Below are positions 1 through 8,755 of a DNA stretch of 64,000 nt, one piece after another (the first letter of the stretch is position 1; every line of letters starts with the position of its first letter). A model generated the notes under the pieces. It was not told the origin of the DNA, searched no databases, and was given only the letters and a program-made list of their open reading frames with translations. A program made the position numbers and the translations under genes. The stretch spans positions 186,001 through 250,000 of the forward strand of contig NZ_JAUORV010000006.1 of NCBI RefSeq assembly GCF_030548205.1, written 5' to 3'. The stretch is from Aliiglaciecola sp. 3_MG-2023 (lineage in GTDB: Bacteria; Pseudomonadota; Gammaproteobacteria; Enterobacterales; Alteromonadaceae).

Positions 1-2
1 AT

Positions 3-722
3 CGAATTGCGACCTTATCTTTTACCGTAACAGGCCAGGATAGTCAGGATATTGGTATTTTGCTTGCTGAAAAAGGAATAGGCCTAAGAGTAGGGCATCA
101 CTGTGCGATGCCGATGATGAAAGCACTGAACATTTTGGGCACCATTAGGGTGTCGTTAAGTTGTTACAATACCTTTGCTGAAATCGACTTTTTTATTGCT
201 CAACTAAAAGCCGCCATTCATCAGTTACAGCAACCTGATGCTACCCATGTAAATCACCAAGATAATAGCAGTAAAACAAGCATAGCGTCAGAGAGTCGCC
301 CTATTTTAAGTGATGCTAAGCAAGCAACTCCATTAACGGATTCCATCAAATCTGCTCGGGGATGGGATCAAGTTTTTCGGCAAATTATGTTGGCGGGAAA
401 AACTCTGGCCCGTTTAGCTGAAACCAACAAAACGCCTGATTCAGAAGTATTTGGCTGCGAGTCTCAGGTATGGCTGGTTTGCCAAACCAGCCCTTCCAAT
501 CGTTTAATATTTGAAGTTGATGCAAGCAGTAAAATAGTCCGCGGGCTGTTAGCTATCATTTTAGAACCCATCCAAAACCAAACGGCAGAATTTGTTTTAG
601 CATTTGATTACAAATTATATTTGTCTGAGATACAGTTAGACCGACACCTTAGTGAATCCCGTGGCAATGGTCTTGCCGCGGTAATTGAGAAAATCCAAGA
701 TTACGCCAAGAAACACGGCTAA
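3..722 (+). CDS. Cysteine desulfurase-SufE/CsdE fusion, C-terminal part (5' end outside window)
   Basis: The reading frame is open from base 3, so the gene begins before the window. The first ~75 residues are the end of a class V aminotransferase-fold cysteine desulfurase of the CsdA/SufS type. The persulfide-forming cysteine is in the motif GHHCAMP (codon near base 102), followed by the conserved TIRVSLSCYNT stretch. After a ~45-residue polar linker comes a SufE/CsdE domain starting near RGWDQVF, with its sulfur-accepting cysteine in FGCESQVW (codon near base 456). The protein should take sulfur from cysteine and hand it to its own SufE domain for Fe-S cluster or other sulfur transfer. Donor and acceptor are usually separate proteins (CsdA + CsdE), so the fusion is notable. 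Family assignment is firm; the exact sulfur pathway is not shown. Confidence 0.88.
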   Translation, partial: RIATLSFTVTGQDSQDIGILLAEKGIGLRVGHHCAMPMMKALNILGTIRVSLSCYNTFAEIDFFIAQLKAAIHQLQQPDATHVNHQDNSSKTSIASESRPILSDAKQATPLTDSIKSARGWDQVFRQIMLAGKTLARLAETNKTPDSEVFGCESQVWLVCQTSPSNRLIFEVDASSKIVRGLLAIILEPIQNQTAEFVLAFDYKLYLSEIQLDRHLSESRGNGLAAVIEKIQDYAKKHG

Positions 723-774
723 GCCTTGGATTTAGTTGTGCTTAGCAATTCTAAAGCCTAATGATAGGAAATAT

Positions 775-2331
775 ATGTCTCAAGAAAATGAAGTCAAATT
801 ACTCGCTCGAAATCTAACCGAATCCGATTTTGACGTGCTCAAAATTATCATGAACAAGGTTTACCCCAATTTAGGAGGCTCAATTACCAAAAAACGTTAC
901 TTGGCGATGCTAAAAATCTTCAGGGATGGTCAAATCTGCATCGAGGATGACGGTAAAGTTGTGGCCGCGGCTTTTTCAGTTATTGTGGATTACGATAAAT
1001 TTGGTGATGAACATACCTATGATGAAATTACCGGGAATTCGTATTTAACTACACACGATCCCAATGGTGATGTTCTTTACGGAATTGAGGTGTTTGTCGA
1101 TCCAGAGTACCGAAATTTACGACTTGGCAGACGGCTTTACGAGGCGCGTAAAGAGTTGTGTCAAAGTTTAAATTTACGCGCCATTATTCTAGGTGGACGT
1201 ATTCCCAACTATAAAAATCATAGCCATGAACTTTCGCCTCAAAAATATATAGAAGCGGTGAAACGCAGAGATTTATATGATCCCATTCTAACCTTTCAAT
1301 TATCCAATGATTTTGAAGTAAAACGCGTTCTGCGTGGTTACATGCCTGAAGACAAAGAGTCTGAAGGGTATGCAACGTTGTTGGAATGGTTCAATATCTA
1401 TTATGAACCTAAAGAACGTAAGCTCTTTGGTCATCAAAAAGATTCAGTGCGAATTGGTTGTGTGCAGTGGCAAATGCGTGAAATGGAAAGTGTGGAGGAG
1501 TTGCTGCAACAGTTCGAATATTTTGTCGATGCTTTGTCAGACTATCGTTGTGATGTGGCGCTTTTCCCTGAGTTTTTTAACGCACCGTTAATGGGGCTGG
1601 GTGATCAGAGCTCCTCAATTGAAGCCATTAAGCATTTATCAACCTATACCGAAGAAATACTCAATGCAGTTTCCCACATGGCGGTAAGCTACAACATCAA
1701 TATTATTGCCGGTTCAATGCCCCTCATTGAAGAGGATTTATTGTATAACGTAGCCTACATTTGTAAACGCGATGGTACCATTGAGTCTCAATATAAACTC
1801 CATCCAACCCCGTCAGAGAAGAAAGATTGGGCCATGGAAGGGGGCGATAGACTGACATTATTCGATACTGACTTTGGTCGTATTGGCGTGCTGATTTGTT
1901 ACGACGTGGAATTCCCTGAGCTTGCTCGTTTGCTTAGTGAAGAGGAAATGCAAATATTATTTGTGCCATTTTGGACAGATACAAAAAATGGGTATCTGCG
2001 GGTGAAACGTTGTGCTCAAGCCCGCGCCATTGAAAATGAATGTTACGTGGCAATTGCAGGCAGTATTGGCAACTTACCCAAGGTTGATAACGTTGATATT
2101 CAATACGGGCAAACCGCCGTATTTTCACCTTCTGACTTTGCCTTCCCCCATGATGCGGTAATGGCGGAAACCACACCCAATACTGAAATGACCTTAATTG
2201 TTGATGTTGATTTGAATAAGTTACAAATTTTACAAAACACCGGTTCTGTACGTAACTTTTTAGATAAACGGCGGGATCTCTACCGGATAGAATGGTTAGG
2301 CGAAAAAAGTATCGTTAAGCAAGTCAAATAA
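775..2331 (+). CDS. GNAT acetyltransferase / carbon-nitrogen hydrolase fusion
   Basis: 518 aa. I chose the ATG at 775 because AGGAA lies just upstream; an in-frame TTG at 736 has no ribosome site. Residues ~1-180 form a GNAT N-acetyltransferase domain, with the acetyl-CoA loop around RNLRLGRRLYEARKE. Residues ~225-500 form a nitrilase-superfamily amidohydrolase with the Glu-Lys-Cys triad visible as FPEFF, YKLHPTP and LICYDVEFPE. The two-domain architecture occurs as a conserved hypothetical enzyme in many proteobacteria. The substrate is unknown; an acylated amine or amide is likely because one half makes and the other hydrolyses amide bonds. The gene follows the desulfurase fusion by ~50 bases and may be co-transcribed with it. 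Confidence 0.88.
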   Translation: MSQENEVKLLARNLTESDFDVLKIIMNKVYPNLGGSITKKRYLAMLKIFRDGQICIEDDGKVVAAAFSVIVDYDKFGDEHTYDEITGNSYLTTHDPNGDVLYGIEVFVDPEYRNLRLGRRLYEARKELCQSLNLRAIILGGRIPNYKNHSHELSPQKYIEAVKRRDLYDPILTFQLSNDFEVKRVLRGYMPEDKESEGYATLLEWFNIYYEPKERKLFGHQKDSVRIGCVQWQMREMESVEELLQQFEYFVDALSDYRCDVALFPEFFNAPLMGLGDQSSSIEAIKHLSTYTEEILNAVSHMAVSYNINIIAGSMPLIEEDLLYNVAYICKRDGTIESQYKLHPTPSEKKDWAMEGGDRLTLFDTDFGRIGVLICYDVEFPELARLLSEEEMQILFVPFWTDTKNGYLRVKRCAQARAIENECYVAIAGSIGNLPKVDNVDIQYGQTAVFSPSDFAFPHDAVMAETTPNTEMTLIVDVDLNKLQILQNTGSVRNFLDKRRDLYRIEWLGEKSIVKQVK

Positions 2332-2354
2332 GCAAATGTGAGATAATCAATAGG

Positions 2355-3611
2355 TCACTTTGGATGGGCGTTTTTCGCTTCTATCCACTGTGACATATAT
2401 TGGGTACTTTTGTGAAAGTGGTGTTGCAACATCATCCCGGTAAAATTATTTAATCTTCGCTGCGCTAAAGTTTCAATGCAATTTGCTACTTTTGCCAGGA
2501 GTTGCCCTTGAATGACGTCTGAGTCGAAACGCTCACTCAACACTTGATAGCCATATTCAGAGGCAAGTTGCCACTGTTCAGCATCTTGGTATAAACGCAC
2601 AGCATGAGCTGCTATCTCTTGTGGATCATCAGCAATAGCTCCAGGCCATTTTGAACCATCATTCATTCCTTGACTACCAACACTTGTCGTCACTGACGGA
2701 GTGCCTGTCCACATCGCATCAGCTAATTTGCCTTTTAAGCCTGCGCCAAAACGCAAGGGCGCAATACAGACTTTGCTTTGTTGTAATACAGTGAATGCAT
2801 CTTCAGCCCATCCATCTACATAAAAACCGGTCTTAGGACTGTGTAAATCGGTGGCTTTAGGTGGCGGATATGCACCATATATGTGTAATTCCGCTGCTGG
2901 AATTTGTTTGCGAATGAGCGGCCATATGCTTTGTTTTAAATATAACACTGCATCCCAATTTGGGGCATGGCGGAAGTTGCCGATACTGATAAAATGTTGG
3001 CGTTGGCTAAAGCTTATTGACGATGGTTGTAGTTGGCTAAGATTTAACATAAAAGGGCAATAATGCAGTAATTCTGCTGGCACCTTGAACTGTTCCTGCA
3101 ACATCGCCATTTCATAATCTGAGATTATCAAGGTTAGGTCACAACGATAGATAGCGGCAATTTCGCGCATGGCCATATCACTTTTTAAGTCTAACTCGGT
3201 TACTTGTCGCGATTGTTTATGGGCTTTATGGCGAGCATCTCGCAAGAAATGCAGATCTTCGGTATCTAAAATTCGTAATGCATCAGGACAGTTTTTAGCC
3301 ACGCGCCAAGAAAATTGTTCTTCCATCATAAAACGATCAAAAAGCACTACTTGGGGATTGAGTTGACGAATAAACTCATCGAAAGAGCTATGATTTAACG
3401 CAATACTTACTTCTTCGATTCCCAGTTTAGCTAGATCAATTTTGTGTTCGCCTTGGGCAGCTGGACTGGCAAAACAAATCTGATAACCCGCAGTTTTAAA
3501 GGTTTCCAACAAGCTTAGCATATGCTTTCCGGCAGCCGATGAATTTGGTTCAGGCCATACGTATCCTATGGCTAAAAGCTGTTTAGGTTTGCTGGTAACG
3601 GGTTGGCTCAT
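2355..3611 (-). CDS. Glycosyltransferase, GT4-like
   Basis: 418 aa. The N-terminal half has a Rossmann-like GT-B pattern (LLAIGYVWPEPNSSAAGKHML near the start, then VVLFDRFMMEEQF). The C-terminal half has the nucleotide-sugar binding pattern of family 1/4 glycosyltransferases (GNFRHAPNWDAV; HIYGAYPP; VDGWAEDAFTVLQQSKVCIAPLRFGAGLKGKLADAM). No signal peptide or membrane helix is seen, so it is a cytoplasmic or peripheral enzyme. It stands alone: it converges with the GNAT fusion (23-base gap) and diverges from the ketopantoate reductase-like gene. No polysaccharide cluster surrounds it, so donor and acceptor cannot be named. Confidence 0.8.
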   Translation of the reverse strand: MSQPVTSKPKQLLAIGYVWPEPNSSAAGKHMLSLLETFKTAGYQICFASPAAQGEHKIDLAKLGIEEVSIALNHSSFDEFIRQLNPQVVLFDRFMMEEQFSWRVAKNCPDALRILDTEDLHFLRDARHKAHKQSRQVTELDLKSDMAMREIAAIYRCDLTLIISDYEMAMLQEQFKVPAELLHYCPFMLNLSQLQPSSISFSQRQHFISIGNFRHAPNWDAVLYLKQSIWPLIRKQIPAAELHIYGAYPPPKATDLHSPKTGFYVDGWAEDAFTVLQQSKVCIAPLRFGAGLKGKLADAMWTGTPSVTTSVGSQGMNDGSKWPGAIADDPQEIAAHAVRLYQDAEQWQLASEYGYQVLSERFDSDVIQGQLLAKVANCIETLAQRRLNNFTGMMLQHHFHKSTQYMSQWIEAKNAHPK

Positions 3612-3717
3612 GTAACTATCTAATCTTCGCTATTTAGTAGAGGTCGTGGATGATAACGTTATGTAGTAAAGTGGGAAAGACCTAAGATAGTCGAAAAGAG
3701 AAAACAACGGACAGGTT

Positions 3718-4743
3718 ATGTCGAAACATTTAGTCTTTGGTGCAGGTTTAATAGGGTGTTATTTGGGGGGAAGTTTAGCCCACAAAAAGCAAAATGTGAC
3801 TTTATTGGCCCGCCAACAGATCATGGATAAACTCGCTCAAGGAATAGTTTTAACCGATTACCTTCAGCACAAAGTGACAATTGAGAATTTAGCATTTTTG
3901 TTATCCCATGAGGCATCCGCTCAGGATTTTGATGTGATATGGCTAACGGTAAAATGTACGGGAGTAGCAGGCGCATTGGCGCAATTACAATCTGTGGTGC
4001 AGCCGCAAACCACTATTATTTGTTGTCAAAATGGTCTTGGATCAGAAAACATCATCAAACAGACGTTTCCTAATAATCGGGTATTACGCGCCATGGTGCC
4101 GTTTAACGTGGTTGTATTAGGCGATGCTCACTATCATCGCGGTTCCGAAGGTATGTTGACAATCGAGGACAGTAGCGATGATGAGCAATTCACTGAGCAG
4201 CTCGTCGCTTGTATTGATTCGCCAATTCTGCCCGTTACCCGTCGTAATCAAATGACTGAATTATTGTGGGCTAAGCTACAACTTAACCTTGGAAATAGCG
4301 TTAATGCATTGGCTGATATTCCAGTAAAGTCGATGCTCCAGCAACGAAAGTATAGGTTAGTGATTGCACAAATGATGCGTGAGCTACTGTTAGTCACTGA
4401 TGCAAAAGGGATTGTGTTACCCAAAGTGACCTCTGTTGCAGCTAAATACTTGCCATTAGTATTGAGCTTACCTGATGGTATATTTAAAATCCTCGCCAAT
4501 AAAATGTTGGCTATTGACGAAAACGTGAGAACCTCAATGTGGTGGGATATTGCCAATGGCAAGCAAACGGAAATTGATTACCTAAATGGTGTCATTGTGG
4601 AGCAAGGAGCAAGCTTAGGTATAGATACACCAGTAAATAAAAAAGTGATTGGATTAGTCAAGGGGCTAACCAACCATCAAGCAACTAATAGGAAGTCATT
4701 TTCTGCAGAAGACTTGTATAATTTAGTAGGAAAGCATGAATAA
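3718..4743 (+). CDS. 2-dehydropantoate 2-reductase-like (PanE/ApbA family)
   Basis: 341 aa, slightly longer than E. coli PanE (303 aa). The N-terminus carries the NAD(P)-binding motif FGAGLIGCYLGG (residues ~6-17). CCQNGLGSENIIKQTF matches the conserved ApbA NGLG signature, and LWAKLQLNLGNSVNAL in the second domain contains the conserved lysine and asparagine of ketopantoate reductases. The family reduces 2-dehydropantoate to pantoate for pantothenate and CoA synthesis. Several genomes carry extra paralogues with other 2-keto acid substrates, and I see no panB/panC nearby, so the role in pantothenate synthesis is inferred. Confidence 0.78.
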   Translation: MSKHLVFGAGLIGCYLGGSLAHKKQNVTLLARQQIMDKLAQGIVLTDYLQHKVTIENLAFLLSHEASAQDFDVIWLTVKCTGVAGALAQLQSVVQPQTTIICCQNGLGSENIIKQTFPNNRVLRAMVPFNVVVLGDAHYHRGSEGMLTIEDSSDDEQFTEQLVACIDSPILPVTRRNQMTELLWAKLQLNLGNSVNALADIPVKSMLQQRKYRLVIAQMMRELLLVTDAKGIVLPKVTSVAAKYLPLVLSLPDGIFKILANKMLAIDENVRTSMWWDIANGKQTEIDYLNGVIVEQGASLGIDTPVNKKVIGLVKGLTNHQATNRKSFSAEDLYNLVGKHE

Positions 4744-4855
4744 TTACGATTTGGAGTATTTTTTACACCGAATGGATAATAAAAGTTCCCTCTTTAAGGT
4801 AAAATTTGTTAAATTAGCTACACTGAAATTGAAATGGTTGAACGGAGAGTAATTG

Positions 4856-5704
4856 ATGCATGCATTGGACTATGCTTCTGAAGCGAAAGACATTTTCGTG
4901 TTGCCTGATTCAGTAATTAAGGTTAGAAAATTGATCGATGATGATTCTAGCTGCATGGATGACATTGCTAGTGTAATCAATTTCGATCCAGCTTTAACTG
5001 TTCAAATTTTAAAAATAGCCAACAGCGCGCTCTACAAATTCCCTAACAAAATAGAAACCGTTTCTAAAGCCATTCAGGTGATTGGCACCAATTCCGTATA
5101 TGACTTAGTGGTGGCCTTTAGTATTTGCAAAACCTTTGCTGAACTAGATTCCAGCGTGATTGACTTAGAGCGCTATTGGGAGAATGCAGTTTGTTGCGCT
5201 TTATTGTGTAAATACTTTGCTGAGCGCAAAAAGCTTAGGGAGTCTGAGCGAATCTTTGTATCTGGTCTTCTGCATAATGTGGGAGAGCTGATTATGATCC
5301 GGTTTAACCCTGATATCGCCAAACAATGCGCTCAAATCAATGAAAACGAAACGCCATTGGAGCTGCAACTTAAATTATTGGGTGGAGCATCTTATGCGGA
5401 TATTGGCTCTACCTTGGTTAAAATGTGGGGCATACCCGAAGCGATAATTGCCCCCATACGTAACCAACATTTTAGTCAACATGAAGCGACAGATGTCGAA
5501 CAGCAAATAATGCAATTAAGTTATATATTGGCCTTAGATAATTGTAATCCAGAAATTTATTCTGGACACGCCAATTTAGAAGTCGAGTTGTACGAAAAAT
5601 TAGGATTAGAAGACAGTGATTTAGATGCAGCTTTGAGTCATGTTGGCATGCAAAGCTTAAGCGTCCTTGCGATGTTTAACCCCGCTGCTGCGTCTGTAAT
5701 GTAA
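4856..5704 (+). CDS. HDOD domain protein
   Basis: 282 aa from the ATG at 4856; GGAGAG lies 7 bases upstream, and an in-frame TTG directly before it is less likely. The protein is a single HDOD module: FVLPDSVIKVRKLIDDDSS, FDPALTVQILKIANSALY and VIGTNSVYDLVVAFSICKTF match the family's conserved helices, and SGLLHNVGELIMI corresponds to the HD-like core. The metal-binding HD pair is replaced (HN), as usual for HDOD. HDOD proteins act as non-catalytic regulators of signalling, chemotaxis or motility. No output domain is attached and no signalling partner is adjacent. Confidence 0.85.
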   Translation: MHALDYASEAKDIFVLPDSVIKVRKLIDDDSSCMDDIASVINFDPALTVQILKIANSALYKFPNKIETVSKAIQVIGTNSVYDLVVAFSICKTFAELDSSVIDLERYWENAVCCALLCKYFAERKKLRESERIFVSGLLHNVGELIMIRFNPDIAKQCAQINENETPLELQLKLLGGASYADIGSTLVKMWGIPEAIIAPIRNQHFSQHEATDVEQQIMQLSYILALDNCNPEIYSGHANLEVELYEKLGLEDSDLDAALSHVGMQSLSVLAMFNPAAASVM

Positions 5705-5719
5705 ACTACCACTAATGTG

Positions 5720-6529
5720 TTAGTCGAACACGCCCACTGTTTGGCGACTGATTGCAATGAGCTCTCCCTTTTGATCCCAAATATTCCCTTCTGTATGGGC
5801 ATATCCATCCGCAGCTTGTCTGGTGATAATATTGACGGCAAACCAGTCTGAAGGAGATAAGTCTTGATGAGGATGAATAAACTCAATATTCCAACTCATT
5901 GTACTTGCGGGGGCCGGTAAACGTAACATTTGCAGTACCGCGGGAGGCCAGGCATCAATTAAGCTGATTAAGTGTGCATCGGACATTTCTTTAGGTGGAT
6001 TTTTAAATCGCATCCAGCCATGTATTTTGCTCTTCTTACTGCCAGTGAAAGGCATTCGACCCTCCACAAGGGATAGATCATAGTAACGCAAAAACTTTGG
6101 GGTTAATTTTGGAATTTGCGGCAAAAACATCCCTTTGCGTGGCTTTTCCATGGTGTGAGTATCATTGTTCTTCACCACAACTTTTGATTTTCTCGCGACT
6201 CCAAAACAAACTTGGCAAGAAACACATGTTTTTCCATCTTGAATAATTCGTCCCAGCGCTTGAGTGGCATTTTTACCCTGACGCAAAATCTCTACAACTA
6301 TCTCGAATTGGGTATCGACAAGTAACGGACCAACAAAATTACAATTAAACGAGCGCATCACTCTATCATCATCAACCTGTACCTGTATTGCCGCATATAA
6401 AATGGCTGCAGATAATCCGCCAAATACTGTCCTGCCTTGGCCCCATTCTTTTGGAATTGTCAAACTGGTTTGGTCTTCTGTATGAAGACTATGGGTTTTA
6501 GCCTGAGCGAGAAGTTCATCTATTGTCAT
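5720..6529 (-). CDS. Acyl-CoA thioesterase, double hot-dog (TesB-like)
   Basis: 269 aa. The pattern fits the TesB/thioesterase-like superfamily: WGQGRTVFGGLSAAILYAA in the first hot-dog, MRSFNCNFVGPL as the second conserved strand, and a C-terminal repeat with ISLIDAWPPAVLQML and SWNIEFIHP (the Asp-Gln/Thr type site region). It should hydrolyse medium or long acyl-CoA thioesters in the cytoplasm. It converges with the HDOD gene (15-base gap). Its upstream region (6530-6787) is shared with the divergent MFS gene and holds a short AACAAG/CTTGTT inverted repeat near 6714-6729 of unknown role. Confidence 0.82.
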   Translation of the reverse strand: MTIDELLAQAKTHSLHTEDQTSLTIPKEWGQGRTVFGGLSAAILYAAIQVQVDDDRVMRSFNCNFVGPLLVDTQFEIVVEILRQGKNATQALGRIIQDGKTCVSCQVCFGVARKSKVVVKNNDTHTMEKPRKGMFLPQIPKLTPKFLRYYDLSLVEGRMPFTGSKKSKIHGWMRFKNPPKEMSDAHLISLIDAWPPAVLQMLRLPAPASTMSWNIEFIHPHQDLSPSDWFAVNIITRQAADGYAHTEGNIWDQKGELIAISRQTVGVFD

Positions 6530-6787
6530 ATATTTTTTTCCTTAAAAGAGGTGCTTTTATAACGACAAACTGGTCGGATGTCCAGCTTGGTTTTAAAAAT
6601 TTGCAACTCGCTAGATATGAGGAATAGAGAGTTCCAATCTCGCTGCTTTTGATACTGCGGATTAACTGAACTATCAATCTTTATGATGATAATTATTTTA
6701 TTTACATATAGTTAACAAGTTTCCTTGTTATTTTTAACCTTAGGTCATTAGTATGAAGACAGTTTTGAATACTAAGTGGGAGTTTAC

Positions 6788-8113
6788 ATGTCGAACAACG
6801 GGATAAAGGATGCTAATGGCGAGGTTAAGCAAGGGGAAGTGAGCAGTAAATACCGAATGTATGTGTTAGTCATATTAACCTTAGTTTATGCATTTAACTT
6901 TATTGATAGACAAATTATCGGCATTTTATCGCCCATGATAAAAGCGGATCTTGGGTTAGATGATGCTCAACTAGGCTGGTTGAAAGGTATCTACTTTGCT
7001 TTGCTATATACCTTTGTTGGTATTCCAATTGCCTGGTTGGCTGATAAATATAGCCGGGTCAACATCGTTGCCATTTCTCTCACTCTTTGGAGCGGTTTTA
7101 CAGCGCTGTCTGGACTCGCTACTAGTTATTTTCAACTTGCCATAGCGCGAATTGGTGTTGGCATTGGTGAAGCTGGCGGCAGTCCACCTTCTCATTCCAT
7201 GATTTCTGATCTGTTTCCAAAAGACAAACGAGCAGGTGCGTTAGCCTTCTATTCATTAGGTATTCCATTTGGGGTTATGTTAGCGTTTTTTGCCACCGCA
7301 TTTCTTATCAAAGGGGGTAGTGCAGATTGGCGCTTGGTTATGATTAGCGTTGGCCTACCGGGGGTTGTATTAGCCTTGCTGTTAAAGTTTACAGTAAAAG
7401 AGCCTGTGCGCGGTGGAGACAACAAAAATGCAGATATGCAGGCGGTACCTTTCAAGCAAGCAATTAAAACCTTACTCACTATTCCGTCGTGGTGGGGAAT
7501 GTGTATAGGTATCTCGTTTGGCTCTTTCGGCAACTACGCCATTTCTACCTGGGTAATTGATTTCTTTGTTCGTGCTCACCCTGATTTTAGCTTTTTCAAT
7601 CTACTTATTTTTATGGGGATCAGTAATGGAACGGCATACGCCGCTGGTGTTTGGATTGGTGGAGCTTTAGTTGATAAGTTAGGGAAGAAAAATAAAAAAG
7701 CCTATGGTTTAGTACCTGCAGGTATGTTGATGGTAGGCACCCCTGCGCTGTATATTGCCTTACAAGTTGGTAGTCCTATTGTGGCGTTAGTGTTATTAAC
7801 CATACTGCTGTTTACCAGTGGAGCATATTTAGGCCCGTCATTTGCGTTGGCTCAAACCCTTGCACCGGTTCGTGTTCGCGCGATGTCTACGGCGTTATTT
7901 TTCTTCGTGTTAAATATCATTGCCTTAGGTGGTGGACCTACTTTTATTGGCATTCTTAGCAATATGTTAAGTGAACGCTATGGTGAGGTAGAATCTTTAC
8001 GATTGGCACTGAGTTGGTTAATCGTGCCTTATATTTTGTCTATTCTCGCGTTCTATTGGACGTCAAGACGGGTCGATAGAGATTGGGAGTTAGCCGAGCA
8101 AAGAAACGGATAA
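6788..8113 (+). CDS. MFS transporter, Spinster-like
   Basis: 441 aa from the ATG at 6788, which has GGAG 6-7 bases upstream; an in-frame GTG at 6776 is not needed. About 12 membrane helices are visible. The first loop (FNFIDRQIIGILSPMIKADLGL), the motif-A-like DKYSR and ARIGVGIGEAGGSPPSHSMISD are characteristic of the Spinster-type MFS family common in marine and sphingomonad bacteria. The substrate is unknown; related carriers are linked to lipid or small organic acid export or uptake. It is monocistronic and ends at a strong GC hairpin. Confidence 0.85.
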   Translation: MSNNGIKDANGEVKQGEVSSKYRMYVLVILTLVYAFNFIDRQIIGILSPMIKADLGLDDAQLGWLKGIYFALLYTFVGIPIAWLADKYSRVNIVAISLTLWSGFTALSGLATSYFQLAIARIGVGIGEAGGSPPSHSMISDLFPKDKRAGALAFYSLGIPFGVMLAFFATAFLIKGGSADWRLVMISVGLPGVVLALLLKFTVKEPVRGGDNKNADMQAVPFKQAIKTLLTIPSWWGMCIGISFGSFGNYAISTWVIDFFVRAHPDFSFFNLLIFMGISNGTAYAAGVWIGGALVDKLGKKNKKAYGLVPAGMLMVGTPALYIALQVGSPIVALVLLTILLFTSGAYLGPSFALAQTLAPVRVRAMSTALFFFVLNIIALGGGPTFIGILSNMLSERYGEVESLRLALSWLIVPYILSILAFYWTSRRVDRDWELAEQRNG

Positions 8114-8120
8114 AAAAATG

Positions 8121-8141
8121 CCGCTCCGGGGAGGAGCGGCG
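8121..8141 (+). terminator. GC-rich terminator hairpin after MFS gene
   Basis: Perfect 8-bp stem GCCGCTCC / GGAGCGGC with a 5-base loop, starting 7 bases after the MFS stop codon. An A-run precedes it, but only a weak T-run follows (GATTTCC), so termination on the plus strand may be partial. Confidence 0.7.
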
Positions 8142-8219
8142 ATTTCCATCAAGGGATGGGAAAGTACCACTAAGTATCAAAGGAAATGGTTAGGTTCTAA
8201 ATTGGATTATCCAATTCGT

Positions 8220-8519
8220 TTAATCGGCTGAACTTACAAGTTGCTCGTCGTTTGATTTTTTCGACGAAATACCTGTATTTTCTAATTTTGTACTTAATAA
8301 CAACTGCTTTCCGTTACAAGACGTCACAGCAAAGTGTTGTGACATTAATGTTGAGGAGTTAACTGTTTCCTCAGATAACTTTCTTTCGGTCTTGAGCGTA
8401 GAAGCATGTGCGTTATGACAAACCATTTCCATAGAGGTATTAATTGATGCATTTGCAAAGGTAGAAACACCTAAAGTTGCGATGCTGGCTGTTATAAGAA
8501 GCTTAATCTGCGCTTTCAT
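8220..8519 (-). CDS. Small secreted protein of unknown function
   Basis: 99 aa with a clear signal peptide (MKAQIKLLITASIATLGVSTFANA, cleavage near residue 24). The mature part has two cysteines, in MEMVCHNAHAS and VTSCNGKQLLL. The spacing and the CNGxxLL motif recall small DUF3718-type periplasmic proteins of Alteromonadales, but the match is partial and is a suggestion only. The tail is Ser/Lys/Glu-rich. It is transcribed away from the 20-bp repeat array (8663-8722), which lies ~145 bases upstream of its start and could regulate it or the divergent hydrolase. Confidence 0.65.
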   Translation of the reverse strand: MKAQIKLLITASIATLGVSTFANASINTSMEMVCHNAHASTLKTERKLSEETVNSSTLMSQHFAVTSCNGKQLLLSTKLENTGISSKKSNDEQLVSSAD

Positions 8520-8662
8520 ATTGACCTCAATTGAATGGTTTGTTGTTTAACTTGAGTTGATTTTGGTACAACGGCGTGGATAAATAAAGCTAGCAAGTGA
8601 TACTTAGGTATTCGTATTTATACCTAAAAAAGTAAACAAAAAATCCTTACAGAACCCTTATT

Positions 8663-8722
8663 TAGTCGTTAGATTATGTTGCTAGTCGTTAGATTGTACT
8701 GATAGTAGATAGATTTTACTGT
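8663..8722. repeat. Three tandem 20-bp iterons, likely operator array
   Basis: Units begin at 8663, 8683 and 8703, exactly 20 bases apart. The first two share the identical 13-mer TAGTCGTTAGATT; the third is TAGTAGATAGATT (11 of 13 identical). The remaining 7 bases of each unit vary. A 20-base period puts the cores on nearly the same helix face. The array lies ~34 bases before the start of the hydrolase gene at 8756 and ~145 bases before the divergent secreted-protein gene, a position suited to a cooperative regulator. Confidence 0.7.
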
Positions 8723-8755
8723 CACCTAAATAATAAAGAGAAAGCTTAAATAAAA

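Noticed and set aside
1184-1591. Overlapping short frames within the GNAT/nitrilase gene
   Set aside because: Shadow frames; the long frame has continuous domain homology.
6565-6590. AAACTGGTCGGATGTCC considered as a fatty-acid regulator (PsrA/TetR) site before the thioesterase
   Set aside because: Symmetry is too poor and no matching regulator is nearby.
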